A stretch of 64,000 bases of DNA. Origin: Meandrina meandrites. Taxonomy: Eukaryota > Cnidaria > Anthozoa > Scleractinia > Meandrinidae. This document shows positions 1-13,700 of the stretch, piece by piece; position 1 is the first letter of the stretch; the number at the start of each line of letters is the position of its first letter. The notes beneath the pieces were generated by a model. The model had not been told where the DNA came from. It ran no database searches and saw only the letters and a program-made list of their open reading frames with translations. The stretch is from the NCBI GenBank assembly GCA_963693305.1, contig OY855905.1, positions 29,780,937-29,844,936 on the forward strand, in the 5' to 3' direction. The position numbers and the translations under genes were made by a program.

Positions 1-98
1 CTCACCTTTCCTTCTGTCGGGTATGTTGAAATAGGATCAAATAGCGCAGCGTTGGAATCCAAGCAGACAAGCTTCTAGCGAGCTGTACGGACTGTAAA

Positions 99-555
99 GC
101 CCCGTCCACACGCTTGCAACATATGTTGCACACGTTTGGTCACCCTGTTGTAATGTAATGTAAAAAACCTCATTATTGTGTCCATGGCATAAAACCTGGG
201 AAAAATCCCTTATTAATTTGGGGACACTAATTTGCTTGTTGCGTGTTAGGCTTAAGTTTGAAAATGGTCAAATTTTCTCGCAACATTTTTGGATATACTC
301 GTTTGGCCACGTTCCTGCAACATTGTTGCGCCGGGGCATGTGCATTAGTCCGATTTGCGCCATCAAACATGTTGCAACATATTGCAACAGGACGGCCAAA
401 CGTGCGCAACATGCATATGTTGTTCACAACAATACTGCACTATACTGCGTTGAAATGTTGAGTGCGTTTGGCCAGCTTCTTCGCAACATCTCACCACATG
501 ACCCAACAATCTTGCGAGATGCTGCGTTGAAATCTTGCGGCTGTTTGGCCGGGGA
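99..555. mobile_element. MITE-like element with GTTGCAACA repeats
   Basis: The ends form an imperfect inverted repeat of about 30 bp: CCCCGTCCACACGCTTGCA on the left, and on the right (reverse complement) CCCCGGCCAAACAGCCGCAA. The interior holds many copies of GTTGCAACA-like words and several GTTTGGCC words. No transposase frame is present; the open frames here are by-products of the repeats. This is a non-autonomous DNA element just upstream of the first supported exon of the neighbouring plus-strand gene. The superfamily is not assigned and no clear target duplication was found. Confidence 0.55.
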
Positions 556-718
556 AAACAGCTGAAAGCAGTAATTGGTCCGACTTGTTTATAATTTCTT
601 TTTCTTTTTCAGAGTTAGCTTTTTCAATCGGACATCATCGCCAAATTTGAGGTTTGCATCATGTGAAATGCACGGGGGAACAAGTAATTCATTGATAACA
701 TTTCATTGATCTCTGTAG

Positions 719-3700
719 GGTTTTTCAAAGGCCAAATAATGTGACAGTATGGGGAACAGAGAGCACCAAATATGGAGGTGTAGGGAAGCTGCCCAGGTTG
801 ACCCAGGCTCCTAGTGATGTTCAAGAAGAGATCGTTAAAAGTCGCAGTCACAGACATTATTCCAGTGGAATGAATAACGAGTAAGTCGTACAACTTTAAC
901 TAGCATCAATATCCTAACAACAACTATACAAAATCTTACTCAGGGACCGCGGAGACCATTTAAAAGTTGTAGGGCAAAAACATCTGGCCAAGACAAACGA
1001 TTTTTAACACTTTTTGGCCAAGACAAACTAGCGCTCAGTAGGGGCCACTGTTCCGCCATTTATCATGCACGCCATCGCATATACAACCCCAGTAAATATA
1101 ACATAGCTGTCTTCACTTGGTATACCTTCCAACATTAAACAAATTTAAAAATTAAACTACCTATAAGCTCTCTGCTTTTTCAAGTTGCAAAAAATTCCCT
1201 TGCGATTCTCGTTGCGACGCTCTCCAGGAGAGTTGGTAGCAGGATTTACAGCAAGCAGCCAGCAGATAGTTTGTACTTCGTAAACGAGCTTCTTCTCTGG
1301 TTCTGGAACTTTCGTCACCGCCGACAGGATCGTCGAAACACGATATCTTCAACATCGCTTCCAAAACACATAGCTCCTCTGGTAGCGTCCCAGTATCAAC
1401 ATCTTGGCAGAACGATGCTTCAAGAAACTTGAACTCTGACTCATAGCTGTCACCATTATTAGCTGCTTTAACTATCTGGGCGTAGGAGCTGAAGCTTTCC
1501 TAGTTAAAGCGCTCCTCGATAACACTGACGATAAGATCAAGGGCCCCATAATACACCCTCTAAAGTGATCTTTGGCAGTACGGTGGGAACGCCTACGAAA
1601 ATAACTGCCGCCGCGCAGCTTTGCCGTGCCTTTGACTTCGTGCATATGCAGGAGAAGAGGCGTTCTGTTGCTTTCAAATGGTAAAATTCATAAAATAGAA
1701 ATGTCTCCTGGAGCCCTTAAAAATGAATCCAAGCAAAAAAGTGGTAGTGCTATCGCTCTACCAGCCCCTCCCCCTCCGCGGTCCCTATTACTGCCATTTC
1801 GAGTAAGACTTCTCAAAAGATCTTCTCATCCCACCCTTCTATAGGCGCCAAAAGGCTATCTGTCAAGCCACCTTATGCGATGTTCGAGCAAATCAGTTAT
1901 TTGCCCAGATCGAAGGCTGGGTAAATAATTGATCTGCGAGACACTGACAAATTACGATAGTTTACGATAACCGAGTTCAATAATTGTTCTGTTATCTGAA
2001 ATCGCTTAGTATACTGACAACATTGGAAAACGGACTGCCATTTTTGACGTGTGGAAAGTGACACAACTACGCATGAGCAGAATATCATTTGTTTGCAGCA
2101 AAATCAGTTTAAGGCAGTAATGCGTATGAGCAGGCCATTATTTGTAGGCAGTTATTTGTAGATCACTTGCATGTGATGGGCTATTGGCTAGTGAAAAGGA
2201 AGAAAAACATGCATCGAATGATAATAGAACATGATCGTTATAATTGAGAGAGATTTAAACGAATAACGGCCTAATCTGTCCATCTGCCCGTGTTTATTTT
2301 CTCCGTGGGGACCTTTCATACTGATTTACTCCATAAAAACTAAAATCTTATACTAAGATAATAAGCATCTTACATAAGATAACCACCATCTAATATAAAG
2401 GCTTAAGTGATCTTAGTTTAAGATAATACATCTCAACTTAAGACAGCAACGTCTTATTTATTTTTAAGATTCAAGTTTGTCTTACTCTAAGGTTTTGAAT
2501 GCGTCTTAAAACAAGACTGGTGCGTTTTATCATAAGAATGTAACCTCTCATCTAAGATTAATACTTCTTACGTTAAGATGATGAACTCTCGACTGTCATA
2601 TTCCTAGAGGTGGAACGTCTTAAATTGAGAAGGTTGCTCATCTTAAATCAATTTTAAGACGCTTTCGAGATCGTTAAGATGTTAGCGACTTAACAAAGAC
2701 GCGATACGTCTTAAATTGAGGTAGTAGGCATCTACAATATTCTTAGTCAATGCGGTGGACATAACTTAACATTTGTAGTAATGTGGGCAAAGGATTTTAC
2801 GACCTTGTGTACATGTGGAATCGAAATCTAAAATTTTGGTACCGTAATTGTTTTTTTTATGTCAAGAAATGTAAACAGAATTCAAGCATAGCCCACAGAT
2901 GAGTGCATGAACATTTTCGACTTTCCGTTTCAGGCTTTCTAGGAGGACTACTTCGGCGTGTAGTTCACATTTTTTAAAAAGAACTTACGGAAGAATTGCT
3001 GTTCCTTTTTCTTACATGTAATTCCAGCCAAAATTGGCGGAATTTTTCATTCCAGTACGTTTTTACTGACGGCCATTGCTCTTTTTCCGAAAGGCGGACC
3101 TCTCGGGAAACAGAACAATTTTTTGATTGGCTCATTTCGATCCAAAATGGCGTCAGTTTTAATTGAGCAAGTGTTTTGATTGGCTAATTTCGATCCGAAA
3201 ATGTCATCAGCTTTTTGATGCGCCAAAAATTGCGCCAAAGTTTTTCGTTTCAGTTCGCAAGTTTACTGACCAAAACTGTTATTCTGTTTTCACCTGACAA
3301 AGGTGTAATCTTCAAAGCTAAAGGATATTCTCGGAGCTGCTAGAAAATACTTGGAGATAGAATACAATTACCGGTAATTTGGATTAACAGACTGTATATT
3401 TGAAGGTAAACTGAACGCAGAACTGTTACCGTCCTGAAAATAGCCAAGACCTTCGTTACTTTTATCTTTTTCTGTTTGGATTTGTAAGCATAATAAAGTG
3501 TTTCTCATTATATTTGTAGTGCATGTCTGCATTGTATTTACAGATTTAACTGGGCGTTTTAAGCAACACAGCATTGTCTGTTAAAGATTTCCTTTGAGAT
3601 GTTTAACTCAAATCCGTGTTTGCCTGAGCTTGCGTCAGCGCTCGCGCAGTTTCTGAAGGCTCGCATCATCAGCGCGCGTGTGGTTATAAAACTATATGGA

Positions 3701-6700
3701 GCCACCTTAACTTAAGATTAAAAAACGTCTTAGCTAAGAGGTTTCGAATCTTTTTTTAAGATGAAATTTCATCTTACCTCAGAACTCTTTAAATAAGACG
3801 TTATCATATTAAAGTAAGATGAAGATAGATCTTAATTTAAGATGATTATTATTCTCACATTAAGATAACAGCTCCATCTTACCTCAGAACCTCTTAATTT
3901 AAGATTTTAGTTTTTACGGAGTATATTCGTGTGGTACGATTTCAATCGAGACTTTGTAAGTAACATACATTTTCATTTCTGTTTTAGGAATGCGTGTTCT
4001 CAACCATACGCTGTAACTTCACTGTCCCTTAGCGGGTGCAGAATTAATGATCAACTGTAAGTAGTCAATTAATCTTATAGTCCCTTATTTTTCCTAGCAA
4101 CAATACAGCTCTTGAGATGGACTTTTCTATCGTTCAATTTTTCAATATTTTTCCTTATTTACTGGGTGTCACTGCTACTAAATTTACTTTTCAAATACTT
4201 TGCTAGACAACTTGATTGCATGGGTTTTATCAAATGGTAGATATCTGTCTTAATAATTTGTTTTGTATATTGCAGATTACCAGCTCCCTTGAATACCAAG
4301 TAAGTGTTAACGTGCAGAGAGATAAATTGGGATCAAATGACACGCGTACGCATCTTGCTGTTTCCCTTTCTTAGGCAACAAAAATATAATTCTTATTTCT
4401 GACGCTTTTTTTCGGGATAGGTTTACCTACGTTTTGGCAATTCTGCCTTCAGTTTCGTTCCCAGGGTCTCTGCCTTCCTCGGGATGGGCTTACTCACATG
4501 TTGTTTTATTAACTAAGAACAAGGGTGCTACGTAGTTTTCATTGATATTATCATCTTCTCTTTCCTAGACACCAACAGCTGGACGAGCCGTGGCCTGCAC
4601 ATGCCTACACCTCACACATTTGTCGATTTGACGTTTTTCCAAGATTTGATCCTGAGAGCTCGAAAATTGATGGTACGACATAACAGATTGTAATAACTTT
4701 CATAAGCTGATCTTAATCATCATATGACTTCATTCCCATAGTAGGTAAATATAGCACAATCGAAACATAACTAATCGCCAAAGTAGAGGTGATTAATGGT
4801 AGATCGGTGCTTGCAAGCCATTGAGGCTAATACCCTCCGTTGCTCATCGACACCAAGATAAATAGCTGTTTCAGAAAATGAATATATCAAAGCAATAAAA
4901 AGCCAAGATAACAACAACAAACTACCTATGATTTAGCAATTAAATTTAGTAATTTCAGTCGCAAGTTTTGGGATCATAAACATGCGTTCAAGACGTCACT
5001 ACATGCCTCTCATAATGGAATAAATTTTTCTTGTCTTGGTAACTGATTCTTATAAAAGAAGTTGATTTGAAACTGAGATGGAGTCTTAAATTCTCACGTT
5101 TAAAATCTTATTTTTAATTTCAGATTTTTGCCGGCGGAAACTTAAGCAGGTAACCAGAACATTTAAAAAAAAAATAGTTCGTTTAAAAGTTAGTATTGAC
5201 CATAAGCGGATATTTTTGGACGCGGTGACCTGCAATGCAGAGTAAGTCTAAAGTACTTTACTCTCACACACATTGCCACTCTACTTGGTTGTATAGACGA
5301 GTACTGGCAAATTGTTGGGTAGACTTTCTAAAAGTCGGTCGCTTCTCGTTTCCGGTTTTATAGTAGACCTCGGCGCGACCTCTCGAGCTCTCGCGCTTCG
5401 CGCTCGCTTTCGCGCTTCGCGCTCTGTGAGCTCGACTTGTAGGCAAGTCTAATTGTTGGGATATAACCTGCGATGTCTCAGTGTGCTGATGTTTTAATTT
5501 CCACATTCCTGGAATCGGAAGAGACTTGTTGATCTGCTTTACTTTCTTGCGTTTGCTCAGAAACTTAAACCTGCAACAGAAGAAGCTTTGGAACAACTGT
5601 CAAAGTCGATTTACCGCACTTCAGTATATCAAGGCGCTACAAATGAACCAAAACACAGTGGAGACCAAGTGCAGCAAAGACCGATCAACAGGCTTGTTAG
5701 GTTCAACAGGCAAGATGTAAGTCCGCGTGGACTGGAAAACTGGGAAGTCAGTGAACAAGAAGTGATAGAGAGAAATGAATCAAGCGACGAGGCGGAGGAC
5801 GAGACCTGCACAGAGGTAAATAAAGAGATTCATTTTTCAAAATGATAAAATATCCAAGTAACTCCACAATACAACTATGTTTTATGATTAAAAAGAGCAA
5901 TAACCATCTTCAGGCATTGCATTGCATTTTGTTACCACTGGAATGAAAAACTCTTATATTGTGCAGAAATTTCGCAGTTTACTGAACATTGTTTCTTTGC
6001 CACCGGCTGAGACGACCACAAAGAGCCGTAGGCATCATGCAATCTGCGGATGACCGTTATCTCTCCAAAGATCCGTAATTTCTGTATTACATACGTACAG
6101 AAACTGGCAAGGCTTCATGGTTGCCAGTGGCTCAGCATGCAAACAATGTGTGTTGCTCGCTTGCTTTGAAAAAGGCCTACCGTAAATGGCAAGCCGTTGT
6201 GTATATCCGATGTACCGCTAGTACTACGTATTTATTGCAGGAAAACCTCAATGATGGAACGCGCATAAATGAAAAGAAACTCAAGAATGAGGAGATGGCA
6301 AATGACTCAGAATTGTCAGCAGTGTGGCCAATATGGCCGGTTGGACTTAACAACATGCATAAAATGCCACTGAATTTTCCCAAAATTCCCCTGCCTACTT
6401 ACACTCCTTGGGACTTCTCAAGAAGAAATCGCTTACAGGACAACAACATCAACGTTAAACAAGCTTCAGAAGAACAAACTATTCAATCTGACACTGTTGC
6501 AAAACCTAATGATAGGAATCGTGTTAGAATTACAAGTAAACACATCCCTGCATTAACAGCATACAACTCCAGCACTTCAGGCCTTAGAGATTCGAAACTA
6601 CTTAAGTTTACTAATCCTGAGACCAAGAACTTGAAAGAAATGCGCCTCCTTCGAGTGGGTCTTGTCCCTGTGAAGGATTTGGCTGGCGTTGATATAAAAC

Positions 6701-7963
6701 TCCCTATGATTGGACAAGAAAAAGCCAACATGCAATCCCATGATCAACCAGGAGTAAGGAAGTACTGCGCCACTGGGATGCTGGGAGTACGTTTCAAAAC
6801 AGATGCCCATAAAAGGTAACACCATTGGAAAATAAAATAAATAGGTCGATGGGGGAGATACCGTAGTATGCACAAATTCCCAAAGAAAATCGCAGACCTA
6901 CTTTTTATGGCCGGAAGTGTCAACTGCCTGTTAGCCGTGTTGTGTGCATGTGGTTTATTTTAAGCCTTTTAAAAATGAGTTTGTGTTTCGGATAACCTGT
7001 GATCGCTATTTCTAGCAAGAGAGGATTTCTGGTTAACTGGGGATGAATGCCAAAACTCCTCACAGCGTTTGATTAATTTGTGGCATGCTGTTCACATCGT
7101 CTTATGTTGCATAATTGTCAGATTAGGTCTCAAACAGTTCAGTCGGTTTTATAACCGCTGTTTATTTTGTCTTCAGAAAACGGATTAATGCCGCACCGTG
7201 GCGAGTAATTTAAAAACCTCACCTACTGGATTTTGCTAAGCTTTACAAGGTCAAAGGAACGGAACGATAAACTTTTTAATTTAGCTACTGCTTAATTCTA
7301 GACCATAAACTGGAGTTAATTAAGCAGCTGGTTTGGGTATATTTCAGGCCCATAGGAACGAATTTTGAAGTGAAGGGGCCCAAAAGTTAGCACTCATGTT
7401 GATGCATTGAAACAGGCCGGAGGCCCATTTCCGCAGGGCGGTTCGCAGGCAGGAAAAATTCTGAAAATCTAGACACGCACTAATACCATTTGGTGCGTTT
7501 TGGTACACTTTTCGAGAAGCATTTTGTTGTCAATTGAAAGCATTTTTTGAACTTGTATTGTCGTATAAAAGGCATTAAGGCTACTTGCAATCACGCAATT
7601 TTATGCCAATGTATTTGCCTACGTTTGTGTAAACAACGAGAGTAACCAAGGCATATACGGACATCACCACAAGGTTGTTCATCCTTCTTTTTCCCAAAAT
7701 GTGTGTGTATGTGTATGTGGGGGGGGGGGAGGGGGGGAGCAGGGGGGCACGTGACCCTCCTCCTGGCTCGACTGCTTTTCTTTATTATTTTACAATATTA
7801 GATTCTTAACCCATGGTTTCTACAATTTTTGAAAACGTATGTGTTTCTGTTTTCCCCCAGATATCATCAAATGTATTCTGACATTATTCCTGATCTGCGA
7901 GATTCCACCATCACAGGAAGACGGCATTTCTTCTGGGGAATTCACGCGTGTGCTCTGAGATAA
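719..7963 (+). CDS. Unrecognised multi-exon gene, 5' end incomplete (438 aa seen)
   Basis: Eight exons join without a frame break: 719-880, 3988-4056, 4276-4299, 4569-4672, 5124-5149, 5561-5815, 6241-6815 and 7861-7963. Every junction has AG acceptor and GT donor dinucleotides, and the codon phases agree throughout. The first exon is open upstream but has no convincing start codon, so the true N-terminus lies on exons not identified. A late start at the ATG at 870 is possible. The product is hydrophilic, with no signal peptide or membrane segment. It has short aromatic/Pro motifs (YGGVGKLP; HAYTSHICRFDVFPRF; GRRHFFWGIHA at the C-terminus) and a Glu-rich stretch at the end of exon 6. These motifs weakly recall the SPMIP-type sperm/ciliary microtubule inner proteins, but that is from memory only. 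Introns hold repeats, including a 1.6-kb transposon in the first. The exon structure is well supported; the function is not. Confidence 0.72.
2327..3923. mobile_element. 1.6-kb TIR element with TAAGAT-rich subterminal arrays
   Basis: The element starts CTCCATAAAAACTAAAATCT and ends with its near-perfect reverse complement (one mismatch in about 22 bp). TA dinucleotides lie at both edges. Inward from each end (about 2340-2730 and 3710-3910) are dense arrays of TAAGAT/ATCTTA and TAAGAC/GTCTTA words in both orientations, like transposase-binding subterminal repeats. The interior (2750-3700) has no transposase-sized frame, so the copy is non-autonomous. It sits inside intron 1 of the 719-7963 gene. 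I do not recognise the family. Confidence 0.65.
3119..3212 (+). repeat. Two direct repeats of about 36 bp
   Basis: Two near-identical copies, each starting TTTTGATTGGCT and continuing TTTCGATCC(A/G)AAAATG, begin at about 3120 and 3174, inside the large TIR element. They are most likely an internal duplication of that element. Confidence 0.5.
5380..5440. repeat. GCGCTTCGCGCTC short repeat
   Basis: A GC-rich island in AT-rich intron sequence, made of repeated, partly self-complementary GCGCTTCGCGCTC words. It lies in the intron between exons 5124-5149 and 5561-5815. It has no coding signal and could form small hairpins. Confidence 0.45.
7702..7738 (+). repeat. GT repeat followed by G runs
   Basis: A short (GT)n-like stretch followed by two G runs separated by one A, in the last intron of the 719-7963 gene. 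One of at least nine G or C homopolymers in the window. Confidence 0.7.
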
Positions 7964-10584
7964 CTTTTCCGTGAATTGTACACCTACATAAATAGATCTA
8001 CAATGCTACCGGGACCGGAGAAACGTTTCAGATCAAATGCACTGGATCCTTTTCGTTCAGTAACTAGTGCGAACAATTGCAATTCAGTTGCTAATGTTGA
8101 GATCTTAAGTTGTTTATAAATCAGAATAGGCGATGCTGAATCCTGAATTAGATGCTCCATTAAAAAAATGCCATGTAACTTTCTATCTCCATTCTCTCAG
8201 AGTCACGGTTTTCGTACAGGTTGTACTAGTCTCCTACGAGGGGAGGGGGGGGGGGGGGGGAATTACGTGACGTGCCATCGTCTGCGTAGGAGACAAGTAA
8301 TCTACTTGTTATATGTTATTTATTAACTGTGGTAGGCCTGGTGAAGGTCCTCAATATCATGTCATGTTCACCAAGTATTTTGACTGCCATCCGTGTCAAA
8401 AAGCCAGCCAGGATGAGAGGCAACTAGGCTTAATCCGGCGACACTGAGAAGATCGTCTGACGAATAGAAGAATCACAAAGAAAACGGTGTTCCTTCTATT
8501 TTTTTATTGCCTATAATTTCAGCAAATAATTTCGGCTTTCGCGTCTCCACCCCCTCTTACCCCCTCTTCAACTAAATTACAATGAAAGGATCTGCATGAT
8601 AATGAAAATTTATTTGCGTGTTACTTGTGACACGGCGCGCGTCATTCGTATTTGGAAAACAACGCCACGACGCCCACGCACTGACGTGAGTGGGACACCA
8701 ACGTCTTTTTGTATTTTCCGACCAAATCCTTGAAATTTAATTCAACAAATTTAAATTTAACAGCCCTCTGATTTCTGTAAACGATCTTCTGAAGAAACAT
8801 ATGGAGAGCGACATTGTAAATAAGCGACGAGTGAAATACGTCGAATGATCACGCTGCGAATTGCTAAAGCTTTTTAAATGGCTTTCAGTTTAAAGGTCTC
8901 TTTAATTTCCATCCGGCTCTTCTTGTACTAAATAAACAGGATACCCGTCCGATCTTTGTTACGCTTTCACATTTTGCCTGTTGTACAATACAGAAAAAAG
9001 GCAAAAGTCAAAGGACAGCCTTGTGGAATTATATAAAACTGCGAGGACAATTTCTATTTTTGAAATGATGTGTACATACAGTTTGGGGCTCGACAAGTGT
9101 AGGCTTTAAACTCTTTTCTGTGAATCGCAAAAAGGACGGGAAAATTCTGGAAAAAAATCTAAACTGAGCACTCATACCTCGAAATTATGCCTTATGAAAG
9201 AAAACTTTTTTTGACGAGGAAAATGACACATACATTTGTCAAGATCTAGGAATTTCAAAATATTTTAAACAAATTACTGTAGCAAATTATAAATCGAATT
9301 CATAGTATTAATTTACTAAAAGTTTTTCCTTAGTATTTCGAAACTTAATTTTTCACGGGACGAAATAAATTACGTCTGAAAAGTCAAACGACAGTGCATG
9401 TAAATCGATTTTTAATTAAAATCTGAAAACGGAATTATTTGAACAAACACTGATTTCTGGCAAAGAATGAACGAAAGCGCTAAATCTTATGTAGTTTGTT
9501 CTCGACTTAATCAAAATTATCACAAATCTTTGCAATAAACAGAATTGAATAAATTTGTAAGACCGGACGATCTGTGATCGCATGAGCAGTGGTGTGTCGC
9601 TGGTTCAGTTATATTTATAAATTTCCACCAACTTAGCCAACATTTTCAATGACAAAATTTTAAAAGATCAAGTGATATACTCATGCTTGTTGGGGTCCCA
9701 TAGGTAGGCCTCTTTCGATAGGAAACAATAAATTACTCTATAAAACAAATACAACTCGGCTCAGCAAAGCGAAGATCGCACGGCTCAATATCTATTCAGC
9801 TCCGCTCCCATTGTATCTTGAACAGGGCTGTTTGTGATATTATACTATTACGATGCTTATTTTATTCTAATTCATAAATCAAATCATAGCTGTTTTCTAG
9901 TCAGTTGAAGCCACTACAGTCATGATATTATTTACCCCGACCGCCACAGGGAGCGTTTTAGAGTTTTGATAGTTCGAAGGTCAGGCAGAACTTTCGCAAC
10001 CAATGCTCTACTCCGCGCGCACGTGGTTTACATCTAACGATCTTTGCACCCCGATATTATTGCTCTTGTGGAGCTTGAATGCGAAAGTGTGAACCGTAAC
10101 TTAGCAATATCAACTCAGTGCATTCTAAAAATAACGGATAATTTATAGGATAAATTAAATTCGCCCATTCAAAATGTTATTTTCTCTCAAGTTTTGTTAT
10201 TATCCTTTAAAACCCTTAAAAATATCAGTTAACTCACTTCTTCAAGATCCGTGATTTTTTGATGACTGATTCCGTTTCGATCACATCGAAACAGAATATA
10301 TTTTGGAATTATTTGCTTGTGTAATTTTACGTCGGTGGAGGTCTCGTAGCTACGAACTCTCCATTCTAACAATGTTTTTGTCTGTCCAAGAGATGAAAGA
10401 CAGTTGTTAAATGATTGAATATTTGCAAAGTTGAACGACCAATGAAAAACGTTTTCGCCCACAGTCACTTCAGGGACATACCAGCAAGTTCAAGAAATCA
10501 CCTGTGAGACAAAATTTATGCGAACGTAATTATGATAATAAATTTCAATTCTTCCAAATATGGCATTTATTGTGTTAAATCGTG
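7964..10584. other. Intergenic DNA with no supported gene
   Basis: AT-rich sequence between the stop codon of the upstream gene and the promoter of the CREB3L-like gene. All frames are short and no linked splice-site pairs were seen. It contains one small MITE (8224-8298) and a CT-rich patch near 8550. The first few hundred bases are presumably the 3' UTR of the upstream gene. Confidence 0.5.
8224..8298. mobile_element. Small inverted-repeat element around a G run
   Basis: The left end CTAGTCTCCTACG and right end CGTAGGAGACAAG are inverted copies about 70 bp apart. Between them lies a run of 16 G (8245-8260). It looks like a minimal MITE or deletion derivative. The family is not assigned. 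Confidence 0.45.
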
Positions 10585-10732
10585 CCCTCTGATTGGTAGG
10601 AGACGATAATTATTTCAGCTTAAACGATGGTCTTTTCGCCGTGCGAACAAAGACCGGGTCACAAAAATTCTATGACTACTTTCGGACGGTAGTCCGTCGG
10701 TTTTCCTCTTTCCCTCCACAGTTTATCTCGGC
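10585..10732 (+). promoter_or_regulatory. Probable proximal promoter and 5' UTR of the CREB3L-like gene
   Basis: The stretch just before the start codon has an inverted CCAAT box (GATTGGT, at about 10591), a CGGACGGTAGTCCG inverted repeat near 10684, and a pyrimidine-rich TTTTCCTCTTTCCCTCC tract shortly before the ATG that could mark initiation. There is no clear TATA box. The transcription start is not determined. Confidence 0.35.
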
Positions 10733-13700
10733 ATGGAGCATTCCTCTTTAGATTTAAGTATAGTGAAGAAGGAGCCGGGATTTGAGGAGCCTTTCTCGTC
10801 CGATTCTGGCATATTCGACAACATGATGTCGGATGACTTTCACGACACAAGCTTCCATTCAATGGTGAGTGCGGATTTCATTCATTACTCGTAGTAAAAC
10901 CACTTACAAATGCCTTAATGAGAAATATATTTTTGTATTTTCCTGACATTTCATATTCTCTCGATGCAGCACCACAGCAATGAAGAAGTTCCTGTGGACT
11001 GGCTTTCAGGGTTTTTTGACGAAGTTCCTTCCTGTTCCGACTCAACTCTGGGTTACAACAACACTCTGCCAGAATACACATCAAGTAGTTTATCGTACAC
11101 CTCGCTTGCGAAGTCGCATTATCTAAGCTTGAATGGCCTAAGTATGGATTCAATGCCTAGCTTCCCAGAGGAATGCTCCAACGAATCGCTGTATTGCTCA
11201 ACGCCTTTAGCTCCTCGCACACCAGACTACAAACCCCTTTCTCCAGACTCGATGGAGTCGTCGCATTCGCTGGAAAGCGACGTGAAACCTCACTTATTTG
11301 GCAAAGACGCTCTGTTTGAACCGCAAGAAAATTTCGTGCCTCAGATAAACAGTCGGTTAGAACCGACGGAATTAAAACTGTTCGAACAGAATGATGGACA
11401 AAAAAGTTTACCGGATTCGCCGCATTCCGAGAACGATTCCGACCGCCCAGACAGCGAGTCAGGTAAGAAGTCACGATATATTTTTTCCGCTCCTTTGAAA
11501 TACCTTCATTCTTGTTGGTTTCCTTTATATGGATTCCCTCCCAAATCAGCTTATGATAGCCATATAAACAACAAATGAGATTTAAACCATGAGGAAGGCA
11601 TTAAATTTTTATCTGGTGTTGGTAAATACTCATCTCTTTGTTTCTCACATGGTCGAAAGTTTGTGTGACTCCTCGCGAGGGCCATAAGAAAGAGATCTCT
11701 TGTTTCCGGAAATAGAGATTCATTGAAAGAAAAGAAACTTTATAGGTTTCCTGCCGTCGGGAAAACGAAACAGATAAACAAACCCGGCATAAATTTCTTA
11801 GAGATGAGCGATGCTAACAGGTAAAGCTACATTTCAAAGCTTTTATGTCTTCTCGTTTGTCGCGCGAACGATCTTTGAACTGTATATCGAGCGTATCAAG
11901 TTCATGCGATCTCAAAAATTCCGTGTAACAAAGTAACAAGTCTTTCTCTTTCTACTGTTGCTAATTCCTGTCTGAATTATTTTTTTTGGGCGGTGGTGCA
12001 ACGAAAAAGTTTCAAAACTTCAACCCCGCCATTAAATGGCTTTTTTCAAGGTTGCTACAAATTCCATGGGAACATAATTGTTCTTAAAAATTGCGAAACC
12101 TTTAACTACGGCGCTGTTAAATGTATAAATTCATTGCACATAAACAGTCTAAACAGTTATTTCCGATTTCTATATGATTTTTATCATTTTATTTCTGGAC
12201 CCAAGACGATTGAAGACGTTTGTGGCAGTTGTTGAAAGATGTCGAAAAAACTCGCGTTTTATCCAGACAATTCTGTAAGGTTTTCTTTTTCTTTTTGTTC
12301 ATCATCGCATAAAATTTATGCAATTTTTAAACATTTGCTGCAGCATGGTTCCTTTACATATTTTGAAGCTAAAGCTTAATTATTACACCAGCTGGTTAAA
12401 CTTTCGTTGTTTCCTAAAGAATATGACAGGTTCGAATTGTTATAAACTGGATGTTGCAACGAATAAATTTACAGTAGAAGTTACAAAATAAAATTAACCT
12501 TCTTGGATAAATTTTAAAAATATATACTTTGTTGATCTATTAACACTTCCAGTAGTTTGACACACTATTTCAATTTCATCAGCTGTAAATTAACAAGTTA
12601 ATTTTTAAAATTGAACTTTGTCAGTGTGACTTTCTTTGCGAGATACATGTGTGGCAGTGGATATTTTGACATCAAGGATAAATAACTTGTGTGGTAATTT
12701 TTATATGTGGTGTTGTTTGAATTGTTTGTGTCTCATTACTTTAAAGAACAATGATATGTGCATGTTTTTAGACTATTCCTTCTTTACAGGAAGTTACGTT
12801 ATTGATATTTAAATCCATAAAGACAGTACACAGTACTGAAACCCGATTTGCTGCTATTAAGGTGGTTTTCAATTTCTGTTCCCTTGCTTTGTCCTATGGC
12901 AAAGCAAAGGAACTTGAAGCAAAATACTGGTGGGGAGTACAAAGCAATTAATGTTTTTGACTCATTGTGCTTATCCACTTTTTAACTTAGAAGCTTTTGC
13001 CAGTTAAATTTACTGGTAAAACAAGCCCTGAAATGAATGCTTAAAAATTTGAGAGAGATCACTATATTTAGTATATGTACATAAAATATTGACCAACTCT
13101 TGTTGATGGTGCAGGGTATTTGTCACTGCGTCAGTTCGCCATTGAACATTTAACAAACCAAGAGATTCAAAGAATTTACCCCAACAGGGCCTCAGTATTA
13201 TCAACACAGCAAACAATGTCTGTATCAAAATCTACAGTTGTGCAGCATTTAGTTAAATTTTTAACGTTCCTCTGGGGGAATTTTTCTGTACACTTTTTTA
13301 AGACAGTTTCTGCTGAACATTCAAGCAATAAAGGCAAAAATAAAGTCAAATAACTCCTGGCACGGTAACAGTTTGAATACAGTTAAGAAGAACTTATCGA
13401 AACTTTAGCTCTAACGCAGACGCTGCAAGAGAAAATTGAATTTGAAGTTATCCATATTTTAGTCAAAACTGCATTTCACATCAGTTCAAGTCAAAATAGT
13501 AACATGCATTTTAAGCATTTTACAAGGTTTGATACTGACTTTCTCAAGAATGCTTCAGAATTTAATTGTGGGGCCACTTAGAGAAATGAATTAAAGTGAG
13601 GTGTTTCAAATAGTGTTCAAAGTGTTATCATGCTTTTTGCCTGAATCTTATCCGATCCAGGCCGTACAGTGCTGGGGAGATAAGTAAGGCTCTGCCAATA

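Noticed and set aside
176..565. A 129-codon plus-strand frame
   Set aside because: It falls wholly inside the MITE at 99-555 and is produced by its GTTGCAACA repeats.
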